A DNA stretch of 64,000 bases from Albibacillus kandeliae (GCF_003116585.1 NZ_QEHM01000012.1:1-64000); one strand, 5' to 3'. Positions 24,811 through 33,617 are shown, counted from the stretch's first letter. Translations and numbers: made by a program. Notes: a model not told the origin generated them from the letters alone.

Positions 24811-25974
24811 TCAGGACGGCAGTCCCAGAACTCCCTTGGCCAGCACTCCGCGCTGGACTTCGTTGGACCCGCCAAAGATCGCGGGGGCCCGGCTGTCGAG
24901 GTAGAGGTTCATCGCGTCTACCTCGCCCTCCGCCGTCTGCAGGTCATCCCACAGCCGCGCTTCCTCGCCCGCCACCGTCAGCATTTCCTCGGTGATCCGC
25001 TGGTAGAGCTCGGAGCAGAAGATCTTCAGCACCGAGACGTCCGGCCCGAGATCGCCCCCGGCCCGCAGCACCCGCGCGAAACGTTCGAAGGCGGAGCCGA
25101 GGTCGTAGAGGTCGAGCCGCAGCCTGGCGTAACGCGCCACGAAACCCGGATCGTCAAAGGCGCCCCGGTCCTCGGCCAGCCGCTCCAGCCGCTTGATCGC
25201 GTATTCCGGGCGCGAGGGCGCGCCGAGGAAGATGCGTTCGTGCCCGAGCACCGCCTTGGCGAGCGCCCAGCCCTGGTCGACCTCGCCCACCACATTGGCG
25301 GCGGGCACGCGGACGTTGTCGAAGAAGACCTCGCAGAAGTCCGTCTCCTGCCGCAGGTTCGGGATCGGGCGCACGGTGACGCCCGGGTCGGTCATGTCGA
25401 CCAGCAGCACGGTGATCCCGTTCTGCCGCTTCGGCCCGTCGTTGCTGGTGCGGGTCAGCAACAGAATCCAGTTGGCGCAATGGGCCAGCGTGGTCCAGAT
25501 CTTCTGGCCGTTGACGATGAAGTCGTCGCCCTCCCGCACCGCCGAGGTCTTGAGGCTGGCAAGGTCCGAGCCCGCGTTCGGTTCGGAGTAGCCCTGGCAC
25601 CAGACATGCTCGCCCGTCAGGATGCGCGGCAGGAAGAAGTCCTTCTGCGCTTGCGTTCCGTAGCGGATCAGCAGCGGCCCGGTCAGGCCGATGCCGTGAT
25701 CGGGAATGCGCGGGCAGCCGAGCCGCGCCCATTCCTCGACGTAGACGATATGCTTGGCCGCATCGAGGCCCATGCCCCCGTATTCCTGCGGCCAGACCGG
25801 CGACAGCCAGCCCTTGTCGGCGAGGCGGTGATACCAGACCGCCACCTCGTCAAAGACCGGGCGCTGCTTGCGCATGAAGCGCAGGTCGGCCGGGCAGTTC
25901 TGCTCGACCCAGTCCCGAAAGATCGCCCGGAAGTCCTCGTCGGTGAGGGCATTCCAGTCCTGCTGCTCAGGCAT
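24811..25974 (-). CDS. acyl-CoA dehydrogenase, subunit retaining the FAD motif
   Basis: A 387-residue acyl-CoA dehydrogenase fold protein. The middle domain has the classical flavin/substrate motif CQGYSEPNAGSDLASLKT and VNGQKIWTTLAHCANW; the C-terminal helix domain ends IFGGSNEVQRGVLAKGVLG. GTG at 25977 and ATG at 25974 are both possible; the ATG forms a TGATG overlap with the enoyl-CoA hydratase stop. A second, more degenerate acyl-CoA dehydrogenase lies two genes upstream, as in heteromeric alpha2beta2 enzymes that act on bulky ring-derived CoA esters. Electrons would go to ETF. Confidence 0.9.
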   Translation of the reverse strand: MPEQQDWNALTDEDFRAIFRDWVEQNCPADLRFMRKQRPVFDEVAVWYHRLADKGWLSPVWPQEYGGMGLDAAKHIVYVEEWARLGCPRIPDHGIGLTGPLLIRYGTQAQKDFFLPRILTGEHVWCQGYSEPNAGSDLASLKTSAVREGDDFIVNGQKIWTTLAHCANWILLLTRTSNDGPKRQNGITVLLVDMTDPGVTVRPIPNLRQETDFCEVFFDNVRVPAANVVGEVDQGWALAKAVLGHERIFLGAPSRPEYAIKRLERLAEDRGAFDDPGFVARYARLRLDLYDLGSAFERFARVLRAGGDLGPDVSVLKIFCSELYQRITEEMLTVAGEEARLWDDLQTAEGEVDAMNLYLDSRAPAIFGGSNEVQRGVLAKGVLGLPS

Positions 25975-26753
25975 CACACTTCATCCGAGAAAACGGCGGG
26001 ACGCTTTTCGAGGAAGGCGGCCATCGCCTCCTTGCTGTCCGCGTGGTGGGTCATCTCGACGGTCAGGTTCTGCTCGAACCGGTAGCCGTCCTTCAGGCCC
26101 ATGGTCTCGACCGTGTTCAGCGCGCGCTTGGCGAGCTTGATGGCGGTCGGCGACTTGGAGGCCATGTTGCGCGCCATCTCCATGGCGGTGTCCATCAGCT
26201 CCTCGGGCTCGACGCAGGCCTCGATCAGGCCGCGGCGGTAGAGTTCCTCGGCGGGGACGCGGTAGCCGGTCAGCACCATGCGGCGGGTCAGGCCGATGGG
26301 GAACACGCGCATGGTGTGGCGCACGCCGCCCATCAGGCCGATGTCGATCTCGGGCAGGCCGAAGACCGCCTTGGTCGAGGCCACGATGATGTCCGAACAG
26401 ATCGCCAGCCCCATGCCCGCGCCCAGCGCCGGGCCGTTCACGGCGGCGATGACCGGAATGTTCATCTCCATGATGACGAAGCCCACCTCGCGCGCCCGGC
26501 GCAGGTGGCGGTTGATGTCGCCCGGCGCCCATTCGCTCTGCTTCGCGCGGCCTTTGATGTCGGCCCCGGCCGAGAAGCACTTGCCGTTGCCCGTCAGCAC
26601 GACGCAGCGCACGCCCTTGGTGTGGTTCAGTTCGTCGAAGACCGCGATCAGCTCTTCCATGAACTCCTTGGACTGGGCGTTCACCGGCGGCGCGTCGAGC
26701 GTGACGACCGCGATGTGATTCTCGATCTTGGTCTTGACCAGGTTGTTTTCCAT
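25974..26753 (-). CDS. enoyl-CoA hydratase/isomerase
   Basis: A 259-residue crotonase-fold protein. Oxyanion-hole segments GKCFSAGADIKGR and NGPALGAGMGLAICSD are present. The usual second glutamate region is less typical (FGLPEIDIGLMGGVRHTMRV), as in isomerase-like members, so hydration or double-bond shift are both possible. It lies between the two acyl-CoA dehydrogenase genes (11-base gap upstream, overlap downstream), in a beta-oxidation operon with a dedicated importer. Confidence 0.88.
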   Translation of the reverse strand: MENNLVKTKIENHIAVVTLDAPPVNAQSKEFMEELIAVFDELNHTKGVRCVVLTGNGKCFSAGADIKGRAKQSEWAPGDINRHLRRAREVGFVIMEMNIPVIAAVNGPALGAGMGLAICSDIIVASTKAVFGLPEIDIGLMGGVRHTMRVFPIGLTRRMVLTGYRVPAEELYRRGLIEACVEPEELMDTAMEMARNMASKSPTAIKLAKRALNTVETMGLKDGYRFEQNLTVEMTHHADSKEAMAAFLEKRPAVFSDEV

Positions 26754-26764
26754 GGGGAGTCCTT

Positions 26765-27892
26765 TCAGGCTGCGGCGCGTTCGCGCGCCACGAATTGCAG
26801 GCGCAGCTCTTCGGGCTGGCCCAGGGTTGCGTTCAGTGCCACCGCGCGCTTCATGTAGAGGCCGATGTCGCAGTCGTCGGTGAAGCCCATGGCGCCATGC
26901 AGGTGGATGGCGCGGCGGGTGATGGTCACGGCGGCATCACCAGCCCGCGCCTTGGCGGCGAGAATGGCGAGGTCGCCCGCGCGACCGCCCTCTTCCGTGC
27001 AGGTCTCGACCGCGTTCACGACCGAGGCATTGGCGAACTCGGCGTCGGACCACATGTCGACCAGCCGGTGCTGCACCACCTGGAAGGCGGCGATGGCGCG
27101 GCCGAACTGCACCCGGTCGCGGGTATAGGCCACGGTCTGCTCGATGGCGCGGGTGGCGATACCCGCCATCTCGGCGGCGAGCGCGAGGCGCGTCACCGCA
27201 ATCGCCTTTTCCAATGCCGCGCTGACCGCGTTGCCACCGGCAAGCACCTTGCCCGCCGCGACCGGCGTGGCGTCAAGCACCAGCGTCCCGAGTTGTGCGC
27301 CGTCCAACGTGGGATGAAGGCTGTGCGACAGACCGGCAGCGTCGGCAGGAACGCTCAGCAGCATGTCCTCCTGCCCGGCGCGCGCCAGCACCAGAAAGTC
27401 GGTGGCAGACCCGGCGGCAGGGACAAACTCCAGCGTGCCGCTCAGGACATAACCCTCGCCCTCCGCCCGCGCCTCGACCGGCGCCGCGGCACCGTTGCGG
27501 CCCTGCCATGCGGGCGCCACGATGGCGGCGGCGCTGACCAGCCCCTCGGCCAGCCGCGTGCGCTCGGCGCTTTCCGAGGCCTCGGTCAGCAGGGTTCCGG
27601 CAAAAACCGCCAGTTGCGCCACCGGCTCGGACACCAGCGCCCGGCCCAGCGCCTCGCTCAGCACCGCCTGTTCGGGCAGGCCAAGACCCAGCCCGCCAAG
27701 GTCCTCCGGCAGCAACAGCCCCAGCCAACCGGCCTCGGCCATCGCGGTCCAGGTTGCGCGGTCCATGTCCGCGCCGGACGACCGCCGGTTGCGAAAGGTG
27801 GAGGGGCCGTCATGGCGCGCCGCAAAGCTCGCCACGCTCTCGCGCAGCAGGGCAAGCCCGCCGTCTTCGTCGTCTAGTATCAGACCAGTCAT
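26765..27892 (-). CDS. acyl-CoA dehydrogenase-like protein, likely partner subunit
   Basis: A 375-residue protein of the acyl-CoA dehydrogenase superfamily: N-terminal AGWLGLLLPEDLGGLGLGL, C-terminal YTRDRVQFGRAIAAFQVVQH and HLHGAMGFTDDCDIGLYMKR. The middle domain lacks the SEPNAGSD-type FAD/substrate motif and is short, so it may depend on the neighbour at 24811 for a complete active site. ATG at 27895 or 27892 can be used; GGGGAGGAC sits in front, and the second ATG has the better spacing. Heteromeric pairs like this are known in steroid and other ring catabolism. Confidence 0.83.
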   Translation of the reverse strand: MTGLILDDEDGGLALLRESVASFAARHDGPSTFRNRRSSGADMDRATWTAMAEAGWLGLLLPEDLGGLGLGLPEQAVLSEALGRALVSEPVAQLAVFAGTLLTEASESAERTRLAEGLVSAAAIVAPAWQGRNGAAAPVEARAEGEGYVLSGTLEFVPAAGSATDFLVLARAGQEDMLLSVPADAAGLSHSLHPTLDGAQLGTLVLDATPVAAGKVLAGGNAVSAALEKAIAVTRLALAAEMAGIATRAIEQTVAYTRDRVQFGRAIAAFQVVQHRLVDMWSDAEFANASVVNAVETCTEEGGRAGDLAILAAKARAGDAAVTITRRAIHLHGAMGFTDDCDIGLYMKRAVALNATLGQPEELRLQFVARERAAA

Positions 27893-27912
27893 CATGTCCT
27901 CCCCGGCGCGCG

Positions 27913-29544
27913 TCAGGCCGTTTCCGGCAGCACGTGATCGGCAAATTGTTTGCGAAGTTCGGTTTTCTGGATTTTTCCGGTAGCGGTATGCGGGATGGCC
28001 TCGACGAAGGCGATATCGTCGGGCAGCCACCAGCGCGCGACGTGACCGGCGAGAAACTCGCGCAGGTCCTTGGGATCGGGCCTGGCCCCGGGGCGCGGAA
28101 CGACAACCAGCAAGGGGCGCTCCTGCCATTTCGGGTGGAACAGCCCGATCACCGCCGCTTCGGCCACGTCGGGATGTGCCATCGCCGCGTTTTCGAGGTC
28201 GATGGAGGAAATCCACTCGCCACCGGATTTGATCACGTCCTTGGCCCGGTCAGTGATCCGCACGTAGCCGTCGCCGTCGAGCGTCGCGATATCGCCGGTG
28301 TCGAACCATCCTTCGGCGTCGAGGCTGGATGTGCCGAGCCCGTAGTAACCCGAGGTGACCCAATGCCCCCTCACCTGCAGCTCGCCCGGCGTGGTACCGT
28401 CCTGCGGCACCACCTGTCCTTCGTCGCCGAGGTGGCGCAGTTCGACGCCAAACACGGGCCGTCCGCCGACGCATTGCATCTCGGCCCGCGCCTCCGCGTC
28501 CAGATCGGCGTGCTTCGGCAGCAGGTTGCCCACCGTCGCGACCGGGCTCGTTTCGCTCATGCCCCAGGCCTGGAACCCATATACGCCGATGGCCTCGAGG
28601 CGGCGCATCAGCGAGCGCGGAGCCGACGATCCGCCGACGACGACCCGCTTCAGGTTCAGCGCCTCGGGCCGGGCCTCGGGGGTCTGTTCGATATGGTCGA
28701 GGAAGCCGAACCACACCGTCGGCACACCCAGCGAGAAGGTGCACTGTTCGGACGCCGCGAGGTCATAGAGGCTCTTGCCGTCCAGATGCGGCCCCGGAAG
28801 AACCAGCTTGGCGCCGCACATGGCCGAGGCATAGGGAAGCCCCCAGCCGTTGACGTGGAACAGCGGGACGCAGAGCAGCGTGCTGTCGTGGCTCGACAGG
28901 GCCAGCCCGTCGACCTGGCACAGCATCATCGAGTGCAGCAGGGTCGAGCGGTGCGAATAGAGCACGCCCTTGGGGTTGCCCGTGGTGCCGGAGGTATAGC
29001 AGAGCGAGGAGGCCTCGCGCTCGTCGAACTCGGGCCAGGCGTATTGGCCCGTCTCGGCGGCGAGCAGGCTTTCGTAGCAGAGGCTGCCCTCGGGCATGGC
29101 GCCCATGTGCGCCGCGTCCGTCATCGCGATCAGGGTTTCCGCGCAGGTGAGTTCGGGGCGCAGCCGGGTAACGAGGTCGCCGAAGGTCAGGTCGAACATC
29201 AGAACCCGGGCCCCGGCATGATCGAGGATGTAAGCGATCTGTTCGGGGAAGAGCCGCGGGTTCACCGTGTGCAGGACGGCCCCGATGCCGGAGACGGCGA
29301 AGTAGAGTTCGAGGTGGCGGTGGGTGTTCCACGCCAGCGTCGCGACGCGGTCGCCCGGCTTGACGCCAAGGGCCAGCAGCGCCTGCGCGATCTTCTTGGA
29401 CCGTTCGGAAATCTCTCGGTAGGTATGCCGCGTCACCGGACCTTCGCAGGTCTTCGAAACCACTTCGGCGTCAGGGTGATAGTGGCTCGCATGCTCGATC
29501 AAAGACGAAATGAGCAGCGGACGGTCCTGCATCAGACCACGCAT
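27913..29544 (-). CDS. AMP-forming acyl-CoA synthetase (fatty-acid-CoA ligase type)
   Basis: A 543-residue ANL-superfamily ligase: P-loop [27 protein letters not shown] adenine motif, [16 protein letters not shown] hinge, [17 protein letters not shown] and the C-terminal catalytic lysine in [12 protein letters not shown]. It activates a carboxylic acid to its CoA ester through an acyl-AMP. The ATG at 29544 follows GGGAGGAGA; an in-frame ATG at 29577 lacks this. It heads the leftward beta-oxidation and importer operon, downstream of the conserved regulatory element at 29634-29661. Confidence 0.92.
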   Translation of the reverse strand: MRGLMQDRPLLISSLIEHASHYHPDAEVVSKTCEGPVTRHTYREISERSKKIAQALLALGVKPGDRVATLAWNTHRHLELYFAVSGIGAVLHTVNPRLFPEQIAYILDHAGARVLMFDLTFGDLVTRLRPELTCAETLIAMTDAAHMGAMPEGSLCYESLLAAETGQYAWPEFDEREASSLCYTSGTTGNPKGVLYSHRSTLLHSMMLCQVDGLALSSHDSTLLCVPLFHVNGWGLPYASAMCGAKLVLPGPHLDGKSLYDLAASEQCTFSLGVPTVWFGFLDHIEQTPEARPEALNLKRVVVGGSSAPRSLMRRLEAIGVYGFQAWGMSETSPVATVGNLLPKHADLDAEARAEMQCVGGRPVFGVELRHLGDEGQVVPQDGTTPGELQVRGHWVTSGYYGLGTSSLDAEGWFDTGDIATLDGDGYVRITDRAKDVIKSGGEWISSIDLENAAMAHPDVAEAAVIGLFHPKWQERPLLVVVPRPGARPDPKDLREFLAGHVARWWLPDDIAFVEAIPHTATGKIQKTELRKQFADHVLPETA

Positions 29545-29633
29545 AGAAATCTCCTCCCACGTCCGGCGGGCCTCCACTCCCTCCGGTATGGCGATTTCGC
29601 TGCGTCACCCCGTTTCTGTCAAAGAAAACCCAA

Positions 29634-29661
29634 ATATGTATCCCACTTTCACATGTGTGAA
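29634..29661 (-). promoter_or_regulatory. candidate IclR-controlled promoter/operator, copy B
   Basis: ATATGTA at 29634-29640, six bases, TTTCACAT at 29647-29654, then GTGTGAA. The core TTCACA-TG-TGTGAA (29648-29661) has perfect 6-bp arms. It shares 22 of 28 positions and the exact spacing with copy A at 20650-20677. On the minus strand it reads as a -35 (TTCACA) and a -10-like CATATT and points at the ligase gene 90 bases away. The rest of 29545-29841 holds only small hairpins. Confidence 0.6.
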
Positions 29662-29819
29662 GATGCGGCTTATGCCGGACGGCGGCGGAACACTGCCGGA
29701 AGGCAGCCCGCCGACGTGCGCGGGGACCGACGGTGCCGGGCTGGCACTGCCTTCCAGACTCAGGTGATTTTTCACCGGCAGCGCAGCGCCTTAGCGCCAC
29801 GCCCGCCGGGTCCGGGCGC

Positions 29820-29834
29820 GCGGGCAGCGCCCGC
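29820..29834 (-). terminator. hairpin downstream of the pirin gene
   Basis: GCGGGC-AGC-GCCCGC makes a 6-bp stem 8 bases after the pirin stop, in a very GC-rich stretch. A second small stem, GGTGA-TTTT-TCACC at 29763-29776, lies further on in the reading direction. Together they may end the leftward stress transcript before the ligase promoter. No long T-run is present, so it is a weak call. Confidence 0.4.
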
Positions 29835-29841
29835 CGCCCTG

Positions 29842-30807
29842 CTATTTGCGCTTGATCTTCATGCGGTCCATGTCGGGCGTGATCGGGATGAATTCCGCCT
29901 CGTCTCCCGGCGGCAGACGGAAGGGACCGCCCGCAAAGTCAGCAACCTTCCACGCCTCCTTGGCCGACTCGATGCGGTCGGGCGAGGAGGACACGAAATT
30001 CCACCAGACATAGCGCGGCCCGTTCAGCGTCTCGCCTCCGAGTGCCATCAGCCGCGCGCCCTCGGGGCCGGCGACCACCGTGATCCGGTCGCCCGGACGG
30101 AAGACCATCATGCGCCCGGCCTCGAACCGTTCCCCCGCGATCTCGACGGCACCCTGGGTCACGTAGAGGCCCCGATCCTCGTGATTGTCGGGCAAGGGAA
30201 ACGGCGCGCCCGGCGCGAGGGTCACGTCGGCGTAGAAGATCTCGCTCTGCATGGTCACCGGAGAGGTCTCGCCCCATGCGTTGCCAAGGATCAAACGCGC
30301 CTCGGCGCCGTTGTCGCTGAGGAAGGGCAGCGCATTCCTGGAATGGTGCTCGAAGTCCGGCGCCATCTCCTCGCGGTCCTCGGGCAGTGCCACCCAGGTC
30401 TGGATCCCGAACAGCTTGCTGGAGTGCTTGCGGGTCTCGGCGCTGGTCCGTTCGGAATGGGTCACCCCCCTGCCCGCCAGCATCCAGTTCACCTCGCCCG
30501 GATAGATCATCTGGTGTGTGCCGATGCTGTCGCGATGCTCGAACTCGCCCTGGTAGAGGTAGGTGACCGTTCCCAGCCCGATGTGGGGGTGCGGACGCAC
30601 GTCGATGCCACCCTCGGTGATGAACTCCGCCGGGCCCATCTGGTCGAAGAAGATGAAGGGTCCGACCATCTGGCGCGCGGAGGACGGCAGCGCCCGGCGG
30701 ACTTCGAACCCGCCGAGATCGCGGGCGCGCGGGATGATCAGTGTCTCGATGCTGTCGAGGTTGCCCGCGTCGGGGCAATCGGGGTCGAATGTCGGGTTCC
30801 AGCTCAT
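29842..30807 (-). CDS. pirin family protein (1)
   Basis: A 321-residue bicupin of the pirin family. The N-terminal cupin shows the metal motif PHPHIGLGTVTYLYQGEFEHRD and QMIYPGEVNWMLAGRGVTHSE; the C-terminal pirin domain follows (LSDNGAEARLILGNAWGE). Bacterial pirins act as redox sensors or as quercetin 2,3-dioxygenase-like enzymes. A second, differently built pirin gene lies in the same run, along with MhqO/MhqD-like genes, pointing to a role in electrophile or quinone handling. Confidence 0.88.
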   Translation of the reverse strand: MSWNPTFDPDCPDAGNLDSIETLIIPRARDLGGFEVRRALPSSARQMVGPFIFFDQMGPAEFITEGGIDVRPHPHIGLGTVTYLYQGEFEHRDSIGTHQMIYPGEVNWMLAGRGVTHSERTSAETRKHSSKLFGIQTWVALPEDREEMAPDFEHHSRNALPFLSDNGAEARLILGNAWGETSPVTMQSEIFYADVTLAPGAPFPLPDNHEDRGLYVTQGAVEIAGERFEAGRMMVFRPGDRITVVAGPEGARLMALGGETLNGPRYVWWNFVSSSPDRIESAKEAWKVADFAGGPFRLPPGDEAEFIPITPDMDRMKIKRK

Positions 30808-30849
30808 TCTCGGATCCTCCGTGGGTCAGCCTTGTCTGACGGGGTCATG

Positions 30850-31149
30850 TCACCACTGGATGACGTCGGCCCAGTCCTCACGATGCTTCTCGGCCTGCGC
30901 CCGCACATAGGGACACAGTGGCACGATCCGCTGGCCCGCGGCCCGCGCATCGGCGATCAGCCGGTCGACCAGCTGTCGCGCCACGCCCATGCCGCGCATA
31001 CTATCGGGGGCGAGCGTGTGATCGGCAATGATCAGGGTGGGCGAGACCTTGGAAATCGTCAGTTCGCCTTCTTCGGCGATGCCCTCGACCCGGGCGGCAT
31101 AGCGCGCCTTGGAGTCGGTGTCGGTGCGGGTGATGATGACCTCGGTCAT
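30850..31149 (-). CDS. small GNAT-type N-acetyltransferase
   Basis: A 99-residue protein of the small GNAT group (YjdJ-like). It shows ISKVSPTLIIADHTLAPDSMRGMGVARQLVDRLIADARAAG-type acetyl-CoA binding, of which the core is RGMGVARQLVD, then IVPLCPYVRAQAEKH. Its substrate is unknown. It is transcribed with the pirins; a gap with a hairpin at 31184-31202 separates it from the upstream pirin gene. Confidence 0.8.
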   Translation of the reverse strand: MTEVIITRTDTDSKARYAARVEGIAEEGELTISKVSPTLIIADHTLAPDSMRGMGVARQLVDRLIADARAAGQRIVPLCPYVRAQAEKHREDWADVIQW

Positions 31150-31183
31150 GGCGACCTCCTGTTGAGCTATGGGGCTGGGTGGC

Positions 31184-31202
31184 GCGGGCCACGGGGGCCC
31201 GC
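31184..31202 (-). other. hairpin between pirin (2) and the GNAT gene
   Basis: GCGGGCC-ACGGG-GGCCCGC makes a perfect 7-bp stem 17 bases past the stop of the upstream pirin gene. No T-run follows. It may reduce expression of the downstream GNAT and pirin (1) genes or stabilise the upstream message. Confidence 0.4.
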
Positions 31203-31218
31203 TCCGGTCATCTCGCGC

Positions 31219-31929
31219 TCAGTTGACCCGGGCGCGGCGGCGGGTCGGCATGGTGAAGAGCAGCACCGACCCCTCGGTGTTCCAGTCGAGCCGGGTTTCC
31301 TCGCCCATGGCAAGTTGCAGCCCGTCCCCGGCGCTGACCCTTTCGCCCTCGGCATGGGCGAGGCCGTCGATGATCTGCGCAAAGACCTGCTCGCCCTCGC
31401 GGGCCACCAGTTCGGTCGTCTCGCCCTCGCCGACGCGCAGCAGGCGCAGGGTGGTGTCCGAGTGCAGCCGCACCAGCGCGCCCGAGCCCTCGGGCCCTGC
31501 CAGCAGGACATCGCCGCCCTCGGGCACCTCGGCCTGATCGTAGGAGGACGCGCCCCCGGTGGCATCGGGGATCAGCCAGATCTGGAGTACGTGAGCCGTT
31601 TCGCTGTCAGACGCGTTCCACTCGGAATGCTCCACGCCATCGCCCGCGTACATGTGCTGGATCTCGCCCGCGCCAATCTCGGCGCGGTTCCCGGCGCTGT
31701 CCTCGTGGCGGATGCGCCCGCCGAGCACGAGGGTCAGGATATCCATGTCCTCATGGCGGTGCATCGGAAAGCCCGAGTTCGGGATCAGGTGATCCTCGTT
31801 GATCACGCGCAGGTTGCCGAAGCCCATGCGCGCCGGGTCGCTGAAGCTGCCGAAGGAAAAGGTATGATGGCTGTCGAGCCAGCCGGTGCGGGTGTGGCCC
31901 CGCGTGGCCTTGTCGTGAATCAGGATCAT
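31219..31929 (-). CDS. pirin family protein (2), YhaK-like
   Basis: A 236-residue pirin with the short YhaK-like layout. The N-terminal cupin includes GWLDSHHTFSFGSF, FPMHRHEDMDILTLVLGG metal ligands and MYAGDGVEHSEWN. The C-terminal half is a second cupin (LLAGPEGSGALVRLHSD). Such proteins are often induced by electrophiles or act as quercetinase-like enzymes. It follows the hydrolase gene by 15 bases. Confidence 0.87.
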   Translation of the reverse strand: MILIHDKATRGHTRTGWLDSHHTFSFGSFSDPARMGFGNLRVINEDHLIPNSGFPMHRHEDMDILTLVLGGRIRHEDSAGNRAEIGAGEIQHMYAGDGVEHSEWNASDSETAHVLQIWLIPDATGGASSYDQAEVPEGGDVLLAGPEGSGALVRLHSDTTLRLLRVGEGETTELVAREGEQVFAQIIDGLAHAEGERVSAGDGLQLAMGEETRLDWNTEGSVLLFTMPTRRRARVN

Positions 31930-31944
31930 GATCTTTCTCCTTTC

Positions 31945-32553
31945 CTAGGCGGTCAGCAGTCGTGCCAGCGCTCCGATCTCCGGTTCGCGCAGCTCGTGCC
32001 CGCCCTCGTGAATTTCGGTCGTTACCGAGGCGCCCTGCGCCCCGAACCAGTCGATCAGCCGCTGGCTCAGCGGCCAGGGACAGATCGGGTCGCGGCGCCC
32101 TGCGGTGATCAGGACCTCGCGATGGCCCAGCCCCTCGACCGGCTCCGGTTCCCAGGGGATCAGCGGATGCAGCAGGCCCACCCGGTCGAACAGGTCGGGG
32201 TACTGTATCACCACCGAGGCGAGGATGTTCGCCCCGTTGGAGTAGCCGAAGCCGTAGACCGGCGCGTCGGGATGGGCCGCCTTGTACGCGGCCACGAAGC
32301 CCGCCATCTTGTCGGTCGCGCGGGCGAGGTCGTTCATGTCGTAGACCCCCTCGCCCGTGCGCCGGAAGAACCGGGCCGCGCCCATTTCCGAGACATCGCC
32401 GCGCGGGCTGACCACACCGGCCTCCGGGGCCACCTGGCGGACGAAGCCGAAGAACTGGTGTTCGTCCCCGCCCGTGCCGTGAAAGGCAAAGATCAGCGGC
32501 GCGGTCGGGGCCGAGGGGGCCTGAACCTGTGCGGTATATGCGTTCAGCGACAT
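31945..32553 (-). CDS. alpha/beta hydrolase, MhqD-like carboxylesterase
   Basis: A 202-residue phospholipase/carboxylesterase-type hydrolase with the oxyanion segment FAFHGTGGDEHQF, nucleophile elbow GFGYSNGAN, catalytic Asp in GRRDPICPW and His in EGGHELR. It resembles MhqD and YpfH-type esterases. MhqD-like hydrolases are partnered with MhqO-like dioxygenases in quinone detoxification, which is the order here (26 bases downstream of the dioxygenase gene). Confidence 0.85.
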   Translation of the reverse strand: MSLNAYTAQVQAPSAPTAPLIFAFHGTGGDEHQFFGFVRQVAPEAGVVSPRGDVSEMGAARFFRRTGEGVYDMNDLARATDKMAGFVAAYKAAHPDAPVYGFGYSNGANILASVVIQYPDLFDRVGLLHPLIPWEPEPVEGLGHREVLITAGRRDPICPWPLSQRLIDWFGAQGASVTTEIHEGGHELREPEIGALARLLTA

Positions 32554-32579
32554 CTCCGGTCTCCTTCTTCTTTCACCGC

Positions 32580-33512
32580 TCAGTTGCCGATTGCGGGCAG
32601 AAGCCCCTCGATCTGGTTGCGGTAGGGTTCGTAGCGGGTCGGCAGTTTCAGGGCCTGCCCGAGGTGGGCGGTGTCCTCGTCACGGTCGAAGCCCGGTTCG
32701 TTGGTGGCCACCTCGAAGAGGATGCCGCCGGGGGTGCGGAAGTAGATCGCCCAGAAGTAGTCGCGGTCGATCACCGGTGTCACCTGATACCCGGTATCCA
32801 GCAGGGCCTTGCGCACTTCGAGTTGCCGGGCACGATCCTCGACCGCAAAGGCGATGTGGTGCACGGACCCGGCACCCTGGGTAGCGGACTTGGCCGAGGG
32901 GATGGCCTCGATGTCGATGGTATCGGCGGCGTTCCCGCCCTCGATCACATAGCGCGTCAGATCGCCCGAGGTATCGGCCTTCTGGTAGCCCATGAAGTTC
33001 AGCAGCTCACCCGTGGCAGCGGCATCGTTCAGGCGGAACCGGGCGCCCCGGAACCCGAGGATACCGTATTCCTCCGGCACGTCGCCCCCGGTCCACGGCG
33101 TACGACCGCGCGCGTCGCTCTCGACCAGCGCAAAGCTGTCGCCGTCCGGGCCGTCAAAGCTCAGCCGCGCCTCGCCGAAGGCCTCGCTCTTTTCGAGGCC
33201 AGCCACACCGGCGGCGGTCAGGCGATCCTGCCAATAGGTCAATGCGCCCGTCGGGACCGCGAACTCGGTGATGCCGACTTCGCCGGTGCCACGACGCCCC
33301 GAGGGCATCTGGCCAAAGGGAAAGTATGTCATGACCGAACCGGGCGTTCCGATCTCGTCGCCGTAGTAGAGGTGATAGACCTCGGGCGCGTCGAAGTTCA
33401 CGGTTTTCTTGACCCGGCGCAGGCCGAGCACGTTGGTGAAGAAGGCGTTGTTCTCGCTCGCATCCGCAGCCATCGAGGTGACGTGGTGCAGGCCCTTGAT
33501 ATCCTTGATCAT
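32580..33512 (-). CDS. ring-cleaving dioxygenase, MhqO/LinE-like (VOC fold)
   Basis: A 310-residue protein with two vicinal-oxygen-chelate modules. Likely metal ligands are His in KGLHHVTSMA near residue 9, His in SVHHIAFAVED and Glu in GILFEVATNEPGF. MhqO-like enzymes open hydroquinone-type rings and are induced by quinones. It is the first gene of the leftward run and is divergent from a LysR gene, with a perfect dyad between them. Confidence 0.88.
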   Translation of the reverse strand: MIKDIKGLHHVTSMAADASENNAFFTNVLGLRRVKKTVNFDAPEVYHLYYGDEIGTPGSVMTYFPFGQMPSGRRGTGEVGITEFAVPTGALTYWQDRLTAAGVAGLEKSEAFGEARLSFDGPDGDSFALVESDARGRTPWTGGDVPEEYGILGFRGARFRLNDAAATGELLNFMGYQKADTSGDLTRYVIEGGNAADTIDIEAIPSAKSATQGAGSVHHIAFAVEDRARQLEVRKALLDTGYQVTPVIDRDYFWAIYFRTPGGILFEVATNEPGFDRDEDTAHLGQALKLPTRYEPYRNQIEGLLPAIGN

Positions 33513-33598
33513 GATGTTGGCCTTTCAGGTCGGTGTTTCGTTGACTGGAAGTTAGGCGCTCTTTGCCTCCCGCAGAATACACGCATTGCACCATTCAC

Positions 33599-33617
33599 TA
33601 TTGCGATCAGCGCAATA
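33599..33617. promoter_or_regulatory. candidate LysR operator in the divergent promoter
   Basis: TATTGCG (33599-33605), ATCAG, CGCAATA (33611-33617): a perfect 7-bp dyad with T and A ends, the T-N11-A style of LysR sites. It lies about 87 bases upstream of the dioxygenase start and about 103 upstream of the lysR start, so it can serve both promoters. Confidence 0.65.

Noticed and set aside
27754-32625. An open frame of 1623 codons on the plus strand
   Set aside because: It runs antisense to the ligase, pirin, GNAT, hydrolase and MhqO genes, whose products have clear family motifs. Long antisense frames are expected at this GC content, and this one shows low-complexity, family-less sequence.
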